From positions 1 through 50,048 of the IMG/VR virus record IMGVR_UViG_3300027917_000005: 50,048 nucleotides of DNA; one strand, written 5' to 3'. Shown here in pieces: positions 28,701 to 36,984 of this stretch (position 1 is its first letter; the number at the start of each line of letters is the position of its first letter). The stretch comes from a virus. The translations under genes were made by a program, and so were the position numbers. The notes under the pieces are model-generated. The model had not been told where the DNA came from, searched no databases, and worked only from the letters and a program-made list of their open reading frames with translations.

Positions 28701-31036
28701 TTAAGTTTGCCAAGCAGGTAGTAACTTCTGAGGCTTTGATGAAGGAGCTGGCTGATACATCACTCATTGTCCCAAAGGTTATGGACCCGAACAAGGTGCT
28801 CATGACTTTTGGAGAGTTCATGAGAGGGCTCCCCGGAGATAAGGCTGTCGGACGAATTCTCAAGAATATAGGATCATGGTCTAAGGATGTAAAACCTGGT
28901 ATCCGTCATATCTTCATGAGTCCTTATCAGAAAGCAGAGGAAGCTCTTAATATAGGAAAGTTTCTCATGAACAATCCTGCAGTGTTTAGAGCTTCTTATC
29001 AAGCAGCTGAGTATGTAAACAGGACAAACATGGAGACTATCCTGACTAATATGTTCAGGGAATCTGGTATAGTTGCAGCTCCAAAGGAGGTTGCAAACAG
29101 ATTCAAACACCTGATTCCTTATATGAAGGATCAAGTTATCTTTGAGCATCATACTGCTGAAGTAGCTAGGCTGACACAAGCCTTAGAAGATGTAGGTAAG
29201 GGACATGGAAAGAAGTTGTCTGAGGACATCTTAGCTATAGATAAGGGCAATATTGAGAAGGCCTTAGCCAGTAGTCAAGAAATAGTACAGAAACTTGAGG
29301 GATCAGTTAACGAGTTCCATACGAGATGGGCACAGACTGCTGAGCAAGCAGCCAGAGAGCTTCCCACAGTAAGAGTTTACCTGTCTGTCTGGGATGGTCC
29401 AGAGTTTAAGAAAGCCCCATTTATGAAGAATATTACTCTCAGTACCAATGAGCAGGTACTGGCTGGAAGGCTAAGGAAGCAGCTCCTTGAGTATAAGACA
29501 AGGCTTGATAAGGCAGGTGTTGATACTATTAAAGGCCCCTATATGCCAGTAATCATGCATCCAGAATTCCGAGCAGTCTTTAAGGATATGATCAAGGGAA
29601 TGGATGAGAATACTGTAGCTTATATGAGATTCTTTAGGAGGTCTCCACATTCAAGACCTTTAATGCCTGCATCTGAAACCTCTATGCTATATTATGTTGG
29701 AGATACAGAGAGGCGACTTCAGAATAGTCTCTTCTGGAATGATGGCTGGAACGAAGTAGAGAAGAGAACCTCTCATCTACCTTTGATGGCCCAAGTATTC
29801 AAGGACCTAAGAGATGGCATTAAACCAGTTGATATGTATGGAACTAATAGATTTGCCAACTGGTATGTACAGTTTGAAGCAATGAAGAGGCTATGGGGTA
29901 ACCCTTCAGCAGGAGGGAAGCACTTGATGAAGATGACTGGCACCATGATCAGTGCTGGATTCAAGCAGAGTCTTACACAAGTTCCTAAAGCCTCTAGGCA
30001 TCTTATGAAAAGAGCACTGGACTTGACTGAAACAACTAGGGGCGCTTTAAGTAGAGCAGGAGTCAGTGGGATGAGAAGGCAGGATAAGCTCATTGACTCC
30101 TTTCTACATTCCATGATTCCTGCTCGAAATGCTAGACACAGACTTATAGATATGGGTATCCACGCTGATGAAGAAGTATTCTCTCTATGGAAGAATATGT
30201 GGCATTCTGGTCAAAATATCGGGGCAAGTTGGATCAATATGGCAGAGGTAATAGACAGGGGAGTCTCTTCACTCTCAGGCTTAGAGATGGCTGCAAAGAG
30301 AGGAATGACAGCGGAGCAAGCATACTATGGATCTTGGGATTTGCTAATTAAGAACAACTTCCTATCAAGAGAACTTAATCCTGGGTGGTTAAGAGACCCA
30401 AAGATTAGAGCTCTACTTATGTTCCAGAGCACCCCATACAAGATATTCGAGAGGAGACTTGTCACAGCTATCAGAGGTACCAGGGCCATAAAGAACATGG
30501 GTAAGGCAGTATGGGAAGCTACTAGAACTCCACAGGGCAGGACTGAACTATTAGAAAGTCTTAGGACTCTAAGAGGGACCATGAAGAGTACTGAGCAGCA
30601 GTTTAAGGTAAACCTTATTGCAGATGCTCTAAAGTCTGAGGTTGACTTCTTTGGGACTCCTGTAGTAAATCAGTTTGCAAAGGATATCCTTACAATTGGT
30701 GCTGTAACTATGGGAGGGGCTAGTGCAGGCATGAATCTTAAGCATCATATATTCCACCTTCCATTCCTATCTGGTATGACTTATGATCCAACTGTGGCTT
30801 TCAGCCCCGGCATCCTAGCTGCATGGCGTGCTCATACAGCACATCAGCACAGGGAAGCTGGAGATGATGAGTGGCTGATGACTAGGGTTCTTAAGAAGTG
30901 GCTAGGACCAACTTGGATAGCTCCAGATGTTATATGGAAGGGAAAGAGAATAACTGAGGGAGACATTCCAGAGATGTATAGAGATTCTAAGTTCAAGTAT
31001 CTATTCGCTATACCTCATGTAGAGCGAAAGTTGTAA
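25742..31036 (+). CDS. Giant internal/ejection protein (1764 residues)
   Basis: The ATG at 25742 follows GTGGAGG; an in-frame TTG at 25712 lies inside the operator and is rejected. The protein has a Gly/Ala-rich hydrophobic patch (about 186-223), a long charged helical part with coiled coils (about 470-620) and a second hydrophobic segment (about 950-968). A large helical C-terminal region holds LLMFQSTPYKIFERRL. Size, place and alternating helical and hydrophobic make-up match podovirus proteins ejected to form a DNA channel through the envelope. The assignment rests on this, not on a recognised domain. Confidence 0.65.
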   Translation: MASSAFGVYLGMLMGELQERQKAEAEKVKLLGDPEKSDKLVASFAKVLSPVKRAPAKGKFALETEGLDYVIPSDHPMKGYGLQLREKFTQALADPRYRGERAHKILKGLAEGMYTAKDPTTGESRYTESLRYKHMADTSLFQIGDDERFTKPPLYDQYRTAVKEEFKKAAAKEDWFASPRDIATSAGAFGAITALPLSITGPASGAAGFVTGAVTGALVETLAHPLRKFVHSTEWGQTRMHSDKLLDKAKVLGVDLALELPAVVRGEAVARRLFTIPRLAARQMVASPTAANVLNMSRLTAAAKAGATSEELATMLSGAVKAKYDLGLGVDSFKEALAVLKSGFSPRIGGAADPRRILFKALDRPPLSRPRGTTTGLGPTPEISAEVGMAEEAAYRGQREILDITGSDMTHEQVYKAFSGLDDVGLEEALNNPSGIRVGTLHAADRQSARELVTGVTPTTVAEKVSALRAARVEKTQAKSGVKVLDRMEEEIGKIEAWSERQAEKFPEKAEEIRGRTAELVTKTRELHAQTAAALGEVATPDNAFKVKNLALLIRKREALKDQIRQSVSLQARHREGQMVTLADRAKLGSIQAEVDKLNRYIRSIELELDPASSEVVKRGTGVSAGELDHGNARAALSEVQKEAYDAAVYSLSQGEGGLLKNDPEAVKKLLGRRVTYAGPREAEKLLTSESKKVQEKLAAMYKVDPEKTPAAITKEMEGLSHQEAYDAVDELHERLWTKYFPDRPYTEVPTEAVVEIPEGPLTVKMTGEEVLTKYADTSELYAKMSAKENAALDAAIAVEEKKAIAEGIVSPGERVPGITSLEHYKRIRTGKDLFTEHTGWRPVPAGAKEAEAAAALEGKYLPITRDDAYALVKEIGTKHTAGDIGNEEALHMMIQLDEAIAGSRNISDIDKMLLREGIVTGRDFTGPTAALPTSTGVIISQLKKRISLISFFAALGLSPALFNLFSPREAEAGVISSAAKAVPTAIKFAKQVVTSEALMKELADTSLIVPKVMDPNKVLMTFGEFMRGLPGDKAVGRILKNIGSWSKDVKPGIRHIFMSPYQKAEEALNIGKFLMNNPAVFRASYQAAEYVNRTNMETILTNMFRESGIVAAPKEVANRFKHLIPYMKDQVIFEHHTAEVARLTQALEDVGKGHGKKLSEDILAIDKGNIEKALASSQEIVQKLEGSVNEFHTRWAQTAEQAARELPTVRVYLSVWDGPEFKKAPFMKNITLSTNEQVLAGRLRKQLLEYKTRLDKAGVDTIKGPYMPVIMHPEFRAVFKDMIKGMDENTVAYMRFFRRSPHSRPLMPASETSMLYYVGDTERRLQNSLFWNDGWNEVEKRTSHLPLMAQVFKDLRDGIKPVDMYGTNRFANWYVQFEAMKRLWGNPSAGGKHLMKMTGTMISAGFKQSLTQVPKASRHLMKRALDLTETTRGALSRAGVSGMRRQDKLIDSFLHSMIPARNARHRLIDMGIHADEEVFSLWKNMWHSGQNIGASWINMAEVIDRGVSSLSGLEMAAKRGMTAEQAYYGSWDLLIKNNFLSRELNPGWLRDPKIRALLMFQSTPYKIFERRLVTAIRGTRAIKNMGKAVWEATRTPQGRTELLESLRTLRGTMKSTEQQFKVNLIADALKSEVDFFGTPVVNQFAKDILTIGAVTMGGASAGMNLKHHIFHLPFLSGMTYDPTVAFSPGILAAWRAHTAHQHREAGDDEWLMTRVLKKWLGPTWIAPDVIWKGKRITEGDIPEMYRDSKFKYLFAIPHVERKL

Positions 31037-31037
31037 T

Positions 31038-31066
31038 CAGAAACGTCAATTATTGACATTTTAACT
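31038..31066 (+). promoter_or_regulatory. Dispersed 29-bp operator, site 6 (plus orientation)
   Basis: AGAAACGTCAAT-T-ATTGACATTTTAACT starts one base after the giant-gene stop and ends 13 bases before the next ATG. The third half-site reads TAACT rather than TGACT. Confidence 0.82.
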
Positions 31067-31079
31067 GAGGAGGATTCAG

Positions 31080-31403
31080 ATGGCTAACACGATTACTAGA
31101 AGCAAGAACGTGATCAGTCTGAGTGCTATGGACTCTAACTACTTGTGGTCTGAGTCCTTGCCAGGTCACGTGAATGGAGTACCTGTCTTCGCTGTCATGT
31201 TCCGAGCAGGAGGCACCAGTGCTAATACTCTTATCCTGAGGGATGGTGGTACTACTGGTGCAATCTTCCTGAGTGTGACATTGGCTGCTACTGTGACAGA
31301 GACATTCCCGTTGGTGGGAGCAATTCTACGACCGGCTATGTTATACTCGGAGCAGACCTTCACAACAGGCGCCATGTGGAGTTTCCTGTTCGGAAGAAAC
31401 TAG
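31080..31403 (+). CDS. Small beta-rich virion protein (107 residues)
   Basis: It starts after GAGGAGG. The sequence is hydrophobic-polar alternating beta (GTTGAIFLSVTLAATVTETF). It resembles the capsid-associated proteins at 16571 and 17023 in style. Possibly a decoration or tail protein; not recognised. Confidence 0.5.
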   Translation: MANTITRSKNVISLSAMDSNYLWSESLPGHVNGVPVFAVMFRAGGTSANTLILRDGGTTGAIFLSVTLAATVTETFPLVGAILRPAMLYSEQTFTTGAMWSFLFGRN

Positions 31404-31412
31404 GAGGAATGA

Positions 31413-31805
31413 ATGGAGGAAAGTGAAATGGAGAGAGGGGCATCTCGTCTTGTAGTATCAAAGTGCCCTGCAGAATGTAGAACTGAGTTAAACCACCTAG
31501 CAAAAAGGATAGATAGACTGAGAGACATGGAGAAAACACAGTGGGAAGAGATTGACAAGAGGGTTAAGCTTCCACTGTTTCTCTGGGTTATAGGCGGAGC
31601 CCTGACTATATTACTGAGTCTACTAGCTCTAATATATAACCAGACAAGTGATACTCACAGTGAGGTTGTGGACCTGATGATTCAAACAGAGAGGATGGAA
31701 ACGAAGATCGAGCACAATACTGATATGCTGAGAGATGAGTCTAACAACAGGCATAGGAGCAGAGCTAGTGGTTCCCGTTCTCGAGTTAACCCGGATGGAG
31801 GATAG
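31413..31805 (+). CDS. Single-pass membrane protein with coiled coils, lysis-type
   Basis: This 130-residue protein starts after TAGGAGG; a second ATG at 31428 with GGAGG is also possible. A helix (RIDRLRDMEKTQWEEIDKRV) precedes one membrane segment (LPLFLWVIGGALTILLSLLA, about 54-73), then a second coiled coil (VDLMIQTERMETKIEHN). This layout resembles XhlA-like or inner-spanin proteins. The lysis role is supported by the DUF5675 gene that overlaps its end. Confidence 0.6.
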   Translation: MEESEMERGASRLVVSKCPAECRTELNHLAKRIDRLRDMEKTQWEEIDKRVKLPLFLWVIGGALTILLSLLALIYNQTSDTHSEVVDLMIQTERMETKIEHNTDMLRDESNNRHRSRASGSRSRVNPDGG

Positions 31806-32172
31806 CCCAGAAGGATGCTTTGGAGTTCTTAGAATCCAGAAGCAGTTGTTCTGTTTAACCCTTGAGCCTCCAGATCAGGCCAATAAACCCTGGACTAGCT
31901 GTATCCCTCCGCAGCAGTATATCTGCTCCACACACAGCAGTGATAGGTTTGGGCAGACGTACGTGGTAGAGGGTGTGCCTGATAGGGAGGCCATTATATT
32001 TCACTGGGGGAATTGGATAACTGATACTAATGGATGTATTCTACTTGGTGATTCCCTCCTCCATGATGCTGGGAGGAGAGGAATCGCCAACAGTAGGAAT
32101 ACTATGAAGAGATTTATGGATACTCTGTCAGGTAGTAAATATGTCCATCTTACTATCTCAACTGGGTATTAG
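31768..32172 (+). CDS. DUF5675 family protein
   Basis: A GTG at 31768 with AGGAG eight bases upstream gives VPVLELTRMEDSPEGCFGVL, which begins where the family normally begins. The ATG at 31735 would add an odd 11-residue extension over the upstream gene. Family features: QLFCLTLEPPD, SCIPPQQYIC, FHWGNWITDTNGCILLGDS, GIANSR and FMDTL. DUF5675 proteins are common near phage lysis genes, but the biochemical activity is not established. It is the last rightward gene, six bases from the convergent 32179 stop. Confidence 0.8.
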   Translation: MVPVLELTRMEDSPEGCFGVLRIQKQLFCLTLEPPDQANKPWTSCIPPQQYICSTHSSDRFGQTYVVEGVPDREAIIFHWGNWITDTNGCILLGDSLLHDAGRRGIANSRNTMKRFMDTLSGSKYVHLTISTGY

Positions 32173-32178
32173 TACAGC

Positions 32179-33378
32179 TCAGTTCCAGTGATACCAAATT
32201 TCTTGTTTTTTGTTAGTTGGATCAACGTACTTCCTTGTAACATCACCACTTCTGATAAGGGTAGAGATAACGTTATCGAACTTCTTGGCATCTACATCTC
32301 TCCATACCATATGAAGTAGTCTCTTTTCAGAGATAGCCGAATGTCTCTGTATTACATTCCTGACTAAATCAACATCTGCAGTTATATCACTTCTACCAAC
32401 AGCTGTGAATGTCTTCCCCATAAGGGATTCTGCCTCCTCCAGGTAATCTAGGGCACGCTCCAAATCACGAATCTCCACCTTCCTTTCATTGTGTCTACTA
32501 GCAGCTAGGATGGTCCCTAGCTTTATCATGAAAAGAGGCTTCCTAGAGTACCAGCCATTAAAGGCAGGGTCCTTACATATCCTAGTAGGATCACGTTCAT
32601 CATAGCTGTTATAGAATTCAGACCACCATTTTCTGCTTTCCTTGTTAAAGTTATAAGACCCTGCTATTCTAGCAATAACACTGAGATCTTGAATAAGAAG
32701 ATGCTTAAGCTCCCTCATTCTCTGAGTGAGTTCAGGAACATCTACTTTCTTCTCTTTATCATCAGCCCAGATAAATATCATTCTTGTAGTAAGGCCTCCT
32801 CCAATAGCACTACTGGGAAGACAGCTGGCTAAGCTCTCTGGAGTAGTCGCTGCTAATAGGTTAAGAAACACATGAGGTACTACATTAGTTCCAGCGTGTT
32901 TAGTCCTATACTTGAAGGGCCTACTCTTGCAGTCGAACAAATCAGTTAGTGTGACTAGCATCTTAGTATTCTCCTTCTTCTGTCCAAGAAAGCTTTCAAA
33001 CTCCCCAGATAGAATACTAAGTGAGCTATGTCTGAAGACTGTATTGTCAGGCATGAGAGCATCGTCTCCTGCTTCTTCTAAGTCTTCAAGAAGAGCCTGA
33101 GGCGTGATGGCATCTGCAGATATGTTTATACCTGTGACTTCATTGAGAATGTCCTCCCCAAAACTGATTGCCTGAGTCTTGCGAGCAATTCCAGGCTCTG
33201 CAACTAAGACAACGAAAAGATTAGGATACACCCGTATCCTGCCAAAGTGAAAGTGTACCTTTCGCCTCAGAGCTGAGGCTATCATACTTATCCCTACCCA
33301 CTTGTGGAATATAGCAGCACTTTCAGTTTCCTTGGTAAAATTTATATAGCCTCCTAACCAATCAGATAATTGGCGCAT
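32179..33378 (-). CDS. DUF3987-like P-loop protein, putative replicative helicase/primase partner
   Basis: This 399-residue protein has an N-terminal helical part followed by YPNLFVVLVAEPGIARKTQA, a degenerate Walker A (about 60-68). The later LSILSGEFESFLGQ and GGGLTTRMIFIWAD are typical of the DUF3987/YfjI-like family seen with primases. A winged-helix-like C-terminus (about 335-399) follows. It probably acts in DNA replication. The ribosome site (AGGAG immediately before ATG) is unusually close. It is the last leftward gene and converges on 32172. Confidence 0.72.
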   Translation of the reverse strand: MRQLSDWLGGYINFTKETESAAIFHKWVGISMIASALRRKVHFHFGRIRVYPNLFVVLVAEPGIARKTQAISFGEDILNEVTGINISADAITPQALLEDLEEAGDDALMPDNTVFRHSSLSILSGEFESFLGQKKENTKMLVTLTDLFDCKSRPFKYRTKHAGTNVVPHVFLNLLAATTPESLASCLPSSAIGGGLTTRMIFIWADDKEKKVDVPELTQRMRELKHLLIQDLSVIARIAGSYNFNKESRKWWSEFYNSYDERDPTRICKDPAFNGWYSRKPLFMIKLGTILAASRHNERKVEIRDLERALDYLEEAESLMGKTFTAVGRSDITADVDLVRNVIQRHSAISEKRLLHMVWRDVDAKKFDNVISTLIRSGDVTRKYVDPTNKKQEIWYHWN

Positions 33379-33790
33379 CTCCTATTTGTCCTATCTTATG
33401 TGCTAATTCAACTCCACCATCCCTGACTTCATTGAAGATTACCCGCTTCCCCAGCTCTTTAGCATAGGCTATCTCTGCAGTGACTCCCTCAGATTGTTCC
33501 CATCCTGGAATACACAGTACATAAAGCTCATCACACCATTCTATGAAGCTATTGTTTATGTATCTCCAGAATTTGTAGGTTAGAGGCATTGGAGTATAGG
33601 AAGCAATAGCATGACCATGAGTGATAGGACTAAATACTAGCTTGCCCAAGGAGATCAGTTCTCCAGCAAATCTTGTGGCAAGAGCAAATCTAGATTTGCG
33701 CTCCTGTTCTGTACCTGAATAAGGACAAGCAAGAAATATCTTGCCTCCTGGAGTTTCAGCTATAATATCTTTTAACTTTCCTTCCTTCAT
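33362..33790 (-). CDS. DUF1937 (nucleoside-deoxyribosyltransferase-like) protein
   Basis: This 142-residue protein starts after TAGGAGG. GKIFLACPYSG (about 16-26), LVFSPITHGHAIA, WCDELYVLCIPGWEQSEGV and EIAYAKELGKRV are the family's conserved blocks, a Rossmann-like fold related to nucleoside 2-deoxyribosyltransferases. It may act on nucleotides. It overlaps the helicase-like gene by 17 bases and the 60-residue gene by four. Confidence 0.72.
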   Translation of the reverse strand: MKEGKLKDIIAETPGGKIFLACPYSGTEQERKSRFALATRFAGELISLGKLVFSPITHGHAIASYTPMPLTYKFWRYINNSFIEWCDELYVLCIPGWEQSEGVTAEIAYAKELGKRVIFNEVRDGGVELAHKIGQIGDAPII

Positions 33791-33969
33791 GACTCTCCTC
33801 CTAATTTGAATATATGCGTAATGCCAGTGTACATAGCATCAAGAACTGCCTCCTCAGCCTTAGTTAGAGAAGGAAGCACCTTCTCTTTATAGCCCCCTAA
33901 CAAGCGCCCTAAAAGGACCAGATCTTGCATTGAGTATTCGACTGTATATACTACCTTAATTACTCTCAT
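33787..33969 (-). CDS. Small hypothetical protein after polymerase (60 residues)
   Basis: The ATG at 33969 overlaps the polymerase stop (14 bases), so coupled translation is likely. The product MRVIKVVYTVEYSMQDLVLL has a beta start and a helical end. A longer frame from 34017 lies over polymerase coding sequence and is less likely. Not recognised. Confidence 0.55.
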   Translation of the reverse strand: MRVIKVVYTVEYSMQDLVLLGRLLGGYKEKVLPSLTKAEEAVLDAMYTGITHIFKLGGES

Positions 33970-36343
33970 AGTTCTGTAGCTCCCCCCAACTAGGTCCAAT
34001 AGCAAAGTCAATATCAATGAAGAACTCCTCTCCGTCTACCTGCAGAGGCACAGTCATAGATTCCTTAAGGAGAGATATAGTTCTGTCAAGTTCCTCTTCC
34101 TTAACAATAGTATAGATAGCATCATGCAACTGCAAGGCTAGATGGATTTCTTCTCCATACTCATTGTAGATAACTACAAGAGATTTATTGAGTAAGTCTC
34201 CAACAGTAGATTGTGGCTTATACGAGTAAGCACTTCTAAATAGATTATCTCCCCACCTTTCCAGGAATCTATGAGGCCTGCCAAGGAGGTTAGTCAACAT
34301 ACGAGTCCTTCGCAGTTCCTCTTGAATTCGCAGATGCCACAGTCGTAGCTGAGGACAAGTATCATGGAACTGTTCCAGCAGCTTCTTAGCCTCTGACATA
34401 GAACAGCCTAGCTTTGCAGACAGTACCCCTGGACCTGCAGAGTAGTTAGTAGCATGACGGATTGCTTTACCTACATCACGCTGAGCCTCAGTTACTCTCT
34501 CCAAAGGAATACCGAAGTTAGTATGGGCGGTGAGCTTATGAATGTCGTAGTTATTCTCTGCTCGCTGAGACTTGGTTAGCCCATAGGATTTCCTGAACAT
34601 CTCCTTCATAGGCTCATCACCTATAAGGAAAGCAACTACAACTGCCTCCGCCTGGACATAGTCAGCCTGAAGAAATAAGTGTCCCTTTGGAGCAGTATAG
34701 ATAGTTCTTGCTGTATACGGAACGTTCTGAAGATTACCACTTCCATAAGGAAGGATGATAGACTGACTAGAACTCCATCTACCAAAGGACTTGTACTGAT
34801 CTTCATCGTCAACAACTAAGCCCTTCTTCTGCCGCTGCATTGTAGCCCCTGTGACATTGTAGCTGGTATGTACTCTTCCCTCTGGAGATACCTCTATATC
34901 AATGAAGCTATTTAACAGTTTAGTAAGCTTCTTAGCCTCCAGTATCTTCTTTAGGAGTGGATTGCTAGTAGTCCTTAATAGCTTAGTCAGCGCCTCTGCG
35001 TCTGCAGTAATCTTTCTATTGTCATACTTAGACTTCCTCCGCTTATACTGAACAGGTAAACTCATATCTATGTACAACAGATTCTGCAGTTGTTTAGGAG
35101 AGTTAATGTTTACTTCCCTCCCGAAGTCCTGAGTAAGCTCCTCATTCAGTTGAGCTATTCTAGTCTTAATATTAGCCTTAATAGTATTCCTCCGACCTAG
35201 ATCCACTTCAACACCCTGGAGTTGTAGCATAGTAGCTGGCCATACCTGAGACATCTCGAACTCATAGGTGTCCCTGACGCTTAGCTTATCAATCTCATTC
35301 TGCATTACTTCCCAGACACCATAGGTATTGGCTGCATCAGCACAGTTGTACAGGGAGGGCATAGTAGCTGCGGTATGTTTCCAGGGAGGGACGTTTAAGC
35401 AGATAGAAGTCATATAGGCAAGGCTGCGAGGAACTTCAGGCCAGCATACATGACCAGCTATCATGGTATCATGTCTGAACTTACGACAGAGGATGCCAAG
35501 GTGATGCCACAGAACTGCAATATCATACAGACCATTGTGAGCTATCACTTCTAGCTTATCCAAGACTTTTGCAAGCCACAACCAGACTTCTCTTTCCTTT
35601 GCTGGATCTAGGCGGGGCTTTTTATTAGACAGGAAGGTAAATGATAAGGCATGATTAGGGTTATCAGCAATCCCAAGAATGTCTATATGACACCCAGGCA
35701 TTACAGTTTCGATGTCTAGAGCTATTGGAGCTTCATGTTCAAAGTAGAGATACTTTAGGTATTCTAAGAACTCTAGCCTGCTGGGATAGGCATTAAGCCT
35801 CCTGCTATCAACAGGCATGGATGGACCTTCAGAATTAATCCTGGCCTTTCTAAGATCCATTATAGCAGTAAAACCTAGCCTCCACTCATAATTTACTTTC
35901 TGAGGGTGATAAGTTGCTATTATTTTTTGGCCAGGAACTAGGGTGCTTTCAGTAATGTACCCCCGCTTGTCTTTGATTCCCTTCTCTCCAGTCAATGCCC
36001 ACAGTGCTGTCCCACCAAGAGCAACAACTATGTTGGGCTTGTAGGTCTCGATCTCTTTCTTGAGGGTTGCAATCCAGTCCTTTAGAATAGGCTTTGGCCT
36101 AGTCATTTTCTTATCTTCGAAGTAAAAGCTTATCTTATTACCAGGAGGTCTCTCCCGAGCCACATTAGCAACAAGACATTCTGCACGGGTTATCTCAGCC
36201 TGCGCCAGCAACTGGTTAAGAGTCTTTCCAGCAGGGGCATTGGGCCGAAAAGGTTTCCCTGTTCTATCTTCTTCTTCTCCAGGAGCCTCTCCGACCAGCA
36301 TTATCTTTGCAGTCAGCGGGCCCTCAGTTCTTACGTAGGTCAT
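33956..36343 (-). CDS. Uracil-DNA-glycosylase / DNA polymerase A fusion
   Basis: This 795-residue fusion has three parts. Residues 1-165 form a UDG family-4-like domain: GEAPGEEEDRTGKPF (18-32), NVARERPPGN (60-69) and YHP (145-147). The Fe-S cysteines usual in family 4 are absent. A 3'-5' exonuclease follows, with ALDIET (Asp210, Glu212), HNGLYD (Asp274) and YNCAD (Tyr332, Asp336), all intact. A family A polymerase follows, with motif A QADYVQAE (Asp561), motif B KAIRHATNYSAG (626-637) and motif C LQLHDAIY (740-744). HDA replaces the usual HDE. It is the phage replicase. Its ATG overlaps the YkgJ-type gene by four bases. Confidence 0.93.
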   Translation of the reverse strand: MTYVRTEGPLTAKIMLVGEAPGEEEDRTGKPFRPNAPAGKTLNQLLAQAEITRAECLVANVARERPPGNKISFYFEDKKMTRPKPILKDWIATLKKEIETYKPNIVVALGGTALWALTGEKGIKDKRGYITESTLVPGQKIIATYHPQKVNYEWRLGFTAIMDLRKARINSEGPSMPVDSRRLNAYPSRLEFLEYLKYLYFEHEAPIALDIETVMPGCHIDILGIADNPNHALSFTFLSNKKPRLDPAKEREVWLWLAKVLDKLEVIAHNGLYDIAVLWHHLGILCRKFRHDTMIAGHVCWPEVPRSLAYMTSICLNVPPWKHTAATMPSLYNCADAANTYGVWEVMQNEIDKLSVRDTYEFEMSQVWPATMLQLQGVEVDLGRRNTIKANIKTRIAQLNEELTQDFGREVNINSPKQLQNLLYIDMSLPVQYKRRKSKYDNRKITADAEALTKLLRTTSNPLLKKILEAKKLTKLLNSFIDIEVSPEGRVHTSYNVTGATMQRQKKGLVVDDEDQYKSFGRWSSSQSIILPYGSGNLQNVPYTARTIYTAPKGHLFLQADYVQAEAVVVAFLIGDEPMKEMFRKSYGLTKSQRAENNYDIHKLTAHTNFGIPLERVTEAQRDVGKAIRHATNYSAGPGVLSAKLGCSMSEAKKLLEQFHDTCPQLRLWHLRIQEELRRTRMLTNLLGRPHRFLERWGDNLFRSAYSYKPQSTVGDLLNKSLVVIYNEYGEEIHLALQLHDAIYTIVKEEELDRTISLLKESMTVPLQVDGEEFFIDIDFAIGPSWGELQNYESN

Positions 36344-36657
36344 ACTCCCTCCTTATTCCAGAGGCATTTATCTCTTACAACTGGGTCTATCTTTCCGTCA
36401 TATAACCTGCACCATAAGGGCCGATCTTCGTATGACTTGCACCCAAGAGGAGATAGCTCCGGACAGGGATATGGGACCACAACTATAGCTACGCTGTTGT
36501 CCAGTCCTCCTTTCTTAATAGAACAGCCTCTTATTGTATAGAAGTGGATCATTTGATCGTATTCTGGGTTATAGATAGATGGAATCCCAATAACTTTACA
36601 GCACTCCATACATCTAAGGCATAACTCCTGTTTCCGAGAAATGTCAATTTTTGACAT
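36340..36657 (-). CDS. YkgJ-type cysteine-cluster protein (copy B)
   Basis: This 105-residue protein has CLRCMECC (about 13-20), then CPELSPLGCKSYEDRPLWC, the YkgJ/UPF0153 pattern, like the gene at 5367-5666. The start codon (36657) lies inside operator site 7, so MSKIDIS is encoded by the palindrome; GGAG lies five bases upstream. Its stop overlaps the polymerase ATG, suggesting coupled translation and possibly a linked function. Metal or cluster binding is inferred. Confidence 0.72.
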   Translation of the reverse strand: MSKIDISRKQELCLRCMECCKVIGIPSIYNPEYDQMIHFYTIRGCSIKKGGLDNSVAIVVVPYPCPELSPLGCKSYEDRPLWCRLYDGKIDPVVRDKCLWNKEGV

Positions 36658-36664
36658 TTTGACT
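36636..36664 (+). promoter_or_regulatory. Dispersed 29-bp operator, site 7 (plus orientation)
   Basis: GAGAAATGTCAAT-T-TTTGACATTTTGACT has its core at 36639-36659. Unlike the other sites it includes the start codon of the downstream (leftward) gene, so a bound protein or RNA hairpin here would also cover the translation start. Confidence 0.8.
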
Positions 36665-36669
36665 CCGTT

Positions 36670-36984
36670 CTAATGTTTCTGCTCTCCCTCAGGGGCTGCA
36701 CCACTTTGGAAGGCTGGAAGTCCTGAGACATCAAATTCATTTATCTTCTCACAGGTAGAACAGTAGAATCCTAGTGGAACCTGAACTAATGTAGGCCCAC
36801 CAGACACTGCTTGGAGAGGGCTAGCATAATAGACATTAGAGGCCTGGAGGAATAAGGCATTTCCACATTTACAGAGTAAGGGCTTTAGCTGATCTACAGT
36901 TACCCCTGGATTAACACCAGGTGCAATCTGAGGCTTGCCACCAAACAGACTGTGTACCGATCTACCCTTCTTGGGTTTTTGCAT
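36670..36984 (-). CDS. Small zinc-ribbon-like protein
   Basis: This 104-residue protein starts after AAGGAGG and overlaps the methylase gene by 23 bases. Two cysteine pairs, CKCG (about 38-41) and CSTC (about 75-78), are spaced as in a zinc ribbon, with FYCSTCEKINEFD typical. Position in the replication arm suggests a nucleic-acid role, which is inferred. Confidence 0.6.
   Translation of the reverse strand: MQKPKKGRSVHSLFGGKPQIAPGVNPGVTVDQLKPLLCKCGNALFLQASNVYYASPLQAVSGGPTLVQVPLGFYCSTCEKINEFDVSGLPAFQSGAAPEGEQKH

Noticed and set aside
32165-32195. A bidirectional terminator between the convergent arms
   Set aside because: Only a five-base GGTAT/ATACC repeat is visible, too weak to call.
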